This document shows, in pieces, positions 5,498-6,987 of a stretch of DNA of 6,987 bases (within the stretch, counting starts at the first letter, position 1; every line of letters begins with the position of its first letter). The position numbers and the translations under genes are program-made. This DNA is from JAGOZV01 sp964622895 (GTDB lineage Bacteria > Patescibacteriota > Saccharimonadia > Saccharimonadales > Saccharimonadaceae): positions 1 to 6,987 of the forward strand of contig CAZUSB010000025.1 of NCBI GenBank assembly GCA_964622895.1. Reading direction: 5' to 3'. Under the pieces are notes generated by a model, which saw only the letters and a program-made list of their open reading frames with translations, made no database searches and had not been told where the DNA came from.

Positions 5498-6815
5498 CGA
5501 GATGTTCTATGTGAGGGGTGCGTGGAAAAAAATTGTATCCAATATGAAAAGTTATCCGATAATCGTTTAAAAGTGGTGCAATGTCGCGGGCTTGTGTAAT
5601 CGGGTTGCAGCTAAGATAGATAATCTTTTCTGGTTTCACATCTATAAGTTTCTCAATAACTTCGGGATGGACGCCAGCACGGGGTGGATCTACGATTACT
5701 ATCTGATCGTGCTTAATATAGTCTATTGCCTGCTCGCTGGGGGTCAAGACTGCCTTTGCTGTTTTTTGTAGTCCGAGGTTTTTGATGTTTTCTGTCATTT
5801 CTTTGACTGCTATTTCACTAATCTCTATTAATGTCAGTGGGTTTTTATCGGCCACTGTTAAACCGATTGTGCCGACACCACTATACATATCAAGCACTGG
5901 AGTCTCAGGAGTAATAAAATCAGCAATATCTTTTAATGCTTTTTCGTACACCGGTAGATTTATCTGAAAGAAACCTTCTGTTTTGTAACTAAATCGTTTG
6001 TGTTTGATTTTATCAGACAGTTGCTGGTATTGTTTGGTTTGCCATAATTTTTTAGTAACAACGCTAGCGGGACTTTTGGGATTCGAAAAGATTATTTCTC
6101 CGTTGGCTAAGTTATTAAGGTCGTTTTTTAACGCAGCCGAGGCTACTTCCTCGTTTTTGACATAAAGTTGCCATGAGGTGTTTGCATTTTGGCTTGCACG
6201 AATTAATAGCGTTTTTAGGTCTCGACCACCAATTTTATGATGATTGAGAATTTGTAAGATTTCTTTTGCCAGATCACTAATAGCCGGCAAAGCAAGGCTG
6301 GTGCTTTTTATAGCCACTTTATTGTGTGACCCACGTTGAAAAAACGCTAGACTGAGCTGTTCTGTTTCAGTGTCATACCAAAAACTATATTCTATTTTGT
6401 TGCGATAAAAATATTGCTGATCGTCTGTCCATGTAGTGATCGGATCAGGTAATACAATCTTTTGTAGTTCAAACGCCTCTTCAATCAAGGCTGATTTAAA
6501 AAACTGTTCCTGTGTAAAATCCATAATCTGCCACGGACTAGTTGATAGGTAGCTGTCAGAGTCCTTTGGCTCTACTCGTAATTTTGGGTTGATGGTGATA
6601 AGATTTTGCGCTACCGGATTTGCAATAATACCTTGAGCATAATTAGATTTGTTTTTGGTTAAACGAATATTTGCAGTTTCGCCCGGCAAAACACCCCAGG
6701 CCATAATTTTTTTGCCTTTCTCTTCTCCGTTCATCGTGCCGATAGATTGTCCACCACTGATAATGCTATCAAAGGTAGCAGAAATGATTGTTGGTTGACG
6801 TTTTTTTGTAGGCAT
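5475..6815 (-). CDS. rlmD: SAM-dependent RNA uracil-5 methyltransferase, RlmD/RumA type
   Basis: The product is a class I SAM methyltransferase making 5-methyluridine in RNA, most likely in 23S rRNA (U1939 in RlmD, U747 and/or U1939 in Gram-positive RlmCD). The 446 residues match the family. An N-terminal TRAM-like beta-barrel spans about 8-65. FFQIN (282-286) precedes the catalytic domain. SAM motif I is LDMYSGVGTIGL (308-319). IVDPPRAG (374-381), LSCNP (401-405) with nucleophile Cys403, and FPRTPHIE (430-437) with the base Glu437 complete the set. The TRAM domain argues against TrmA. Cys403 is the only cysteine: the usual CxxxxxCGGC-type Fe-S motif is replaced around residues 88-100 (SYLSTSPWQ), so the [4Fe-4S] cluster of E. 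coli RlmD must be absent. The start has no SD but a -10-like box 9 nt upstream. It is divergent from tRNA-Gln. Family very sure; exact target base inferred. Confidence 0.92.
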   Translation of the reverse strand: MPTKKRQPTIISATFDSIISGGQSIGTMNGEEKGKKIMAWGVLPGETANIRLTKNKSNYAQGIIANPVAQNLITINPKLRVEPKDSDSYLSTSPWQIMDFTQEQFFKSALIEEAFELQKIVLPDPITTWTDDQQYFYRNKIEYSFWYDTETEQLSLAFFQRGSHNKVAIKSTSLALPAISDLAKEILQILNHHKIGGRDLKTLLIRASQNANTSWQLYVKNEEVASAALKNDLNNLANGEIIFSNPKSPASVVTKKLWQTKQYQQLSDKIKHKRFSYKTEGFFQINLPVYEKALKDIADFITPETPVLDMYSGVGTIGLTVADKNPLTLIEISEIAVKEMTENIKNLGLQKTAKAVLTPSEQAIDYIKHDQIVIVDPPRAGVHPEVIEKLIDVKPEKIIYLSCNPITQARDIAPLLNDYRITFHIGYNFFPRTPHIEHLVVLERIK

Positions 6816-6824
6816 CTAGTACTT

Positions 6825-6833
6825 AATGTATCA
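6825..6833 (-). promoter_or_regulatory. Extended -10 promoter of rlmD, almost leaderless
   Basis: On the minus strand TGA TACATT (4 of 6 consensus with an extended -10 TG) lies 9 nt before the ATG at 6815. A start 7-8 nt after the hexamer would leave a 2-3-nt leader. The 15 nt before the ATG contain no Shine-Dalgarno. The -35 region is poor. Confidence 0.35.
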
Positions 6834-6858
6834 CAATTGACAGTCGCTGATGAGAGTA

Positions 6859-6887
6859 TTGAGCTTATTGCAGAGGTGTTGTACAAT
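6859..6887 (+). promoter_or_regulatory. Promoter of the tRNA-Gln gene
   Basis: TTGAGC (6859-6864), an exact 17-bp spacer and TACAAT (6882-6887, 5 of 6 consensus) form a good housekeeping-sigma promoter. The predicted start at about 6894 gives a 5' leader of about 19 nt before the mature tRNA at 6913. Confidence 0.65.
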
Positions 6888-6893
6888 ATATCA

Positions 6894-6910
6894 GGTAGCA
6901 AAACGCTACT
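6894..6910 (+). other. Small hairpin in the tRNA-Gln 5' leader
   Basis: GTAGC (6895-6899) and GCTAC (6905-6909) pair around an AAAAC loop, and a G-T pair (6894/6910) can close the base. The stem begins at the predicted transcription start and ends 2 nt before the mature tRNA, so the whole leader would be a hairpin stacked against the RNase P site. Confidence 0.4.
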
Positions 6911-6912
6911 AC

Positions 6913-6987
6913 TGGGATGTGGCCAAGTGGTAAGGCACCAGGTTTTGGTCCTGGCATTCGGGGGTTCGAATCCCTCCATCCCAGCCA
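6913..6987 (+). tRNA. trnQ: tRNA-Gln (anticodon UUG), CCA encoded
   Basis: The cloverleaf folds fully. The acceptor stem TGGGATG / CATCCCA (6913-6919 / 6977-6983) has seven pairs. The D stem is GCC / GGC (6922-6924 / 6934-6936). The anticodon stem CCAGG / CCTGG (6938-6942 / 6950-6954) carries loop TTTTGGT with anticodon TTG at 6945-6947, which reads CAA (and CAG by wobble). The T stem (6960-6964 / 6972-6976) has one G-T pair and loop TTCGAAT. The discriminator is G6984 and the gene encodes the terminal CCA, ending on the last base of the window. The weak U1-A72 pair with G73 is typical of bacterial tRNA-Gln, recognised by GlnRS or by the GatCAB amidotransferase. The variable loop is short, so it is a class I tRNA. 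Confidence 0.97.

Noticed and set aside
113..6815. Recoded UGA (SR1/Gracilibacteria genetic code)
   Set aside because: All genes are full length under the standard code and end in TAA or TAG with conserved C-termini.
6837..6842. Perfect -35 box TTGACA on the plus strand
   Set aside because: No acceptable -10 lies 16-18 bp downstream; the tRNA is better served by TTGAGC-17-TACAAT further on.
6731..6979. 82-residue minus-strand open frame over the tRNA and the rlmD start
   Set aside because: Its first codons are the complement of tRNA-Gln; spurious annotation antisense to tRNA is a known artefact.
1..6987. Mobile element, defence island or toxin-antitoxin system
   Set aside because: I saw no transposase, integrase, terminal repeats, attachment site or paired small toxin/antitoxin genes; the genes look like ordinary chromosomal ones.

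Overview
The window most likely comes from a reduced-genome Patescibacteria/CPR bacterium, with Candidatus Saccharibacteria (TM7) as the best guess. The base composition is AT-leaning and the genes are tightly packed. A single-chain UvrD-type helicase fused to a PD-(D/E)XK nuclease is present, together with an RlmD-like methyltransferase that has lost its Fe-S cysteines and a type IV pilin-like gene outside any visible pilus operon. All genes read intact with the standard code, so there is no sign of the UGA=Gly code of SR1/Gracilibacteria. The phylum assignment is an inference from gene content and style; no phylogenetic marker is present.

Layout. On the minus strand, reading right to left, come rlmD (6815-5475), a type IV prepilin-like gene (5462-4965), then a helicase-nuclease (4400-1119), a tRNA-dihydrouridine synthase (1126-113, overlapping the helicase stop by 8 bp) and the 5' end of a small lysine-rich gene that leaves the window at base 1. 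On the plus strand are one unrecognised 164-residue gene (4435-4929) and a tRNA-Gln(UUG) gene (6913-6987) that ends, CCA included, at the last base. The plus-strand gene is divergent from the helicase (34-bp gap) and convergent with the prepilin (35-bp gap holding two small hairpins).

How it fits together. Three of the four intact genes act on RNA or DNA: rRNA m5U methylation, tRNA dihydrouridylation, and DNA unwinding plus cleavage. The helicase, Dus and basic-protein genes look like one operon, judging by an 8-bp overlap and a 2-bp gap. The prepilin gene stands only 12 bp behind rlmD but carries its own promoter-like element.

The most striking signal is in the gene starts. Three genes (helicase-nuclease, 164-aa gene, prepilin) have a -10-like hexamer followed by exactly 6 nt and then the ATG, so a canonical +1 would be the A of the start codon. 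No Shine-Dalgarno is visible at these genes. This is leaderless architecture. rlmD looks almost leaderless, whereas the operon-internal basic-protein gene has a clear SD and a GTG start. I found no CRISPR array, insertion sequence, toxin-antitoxin pair, phage gene or recognisable defence island.
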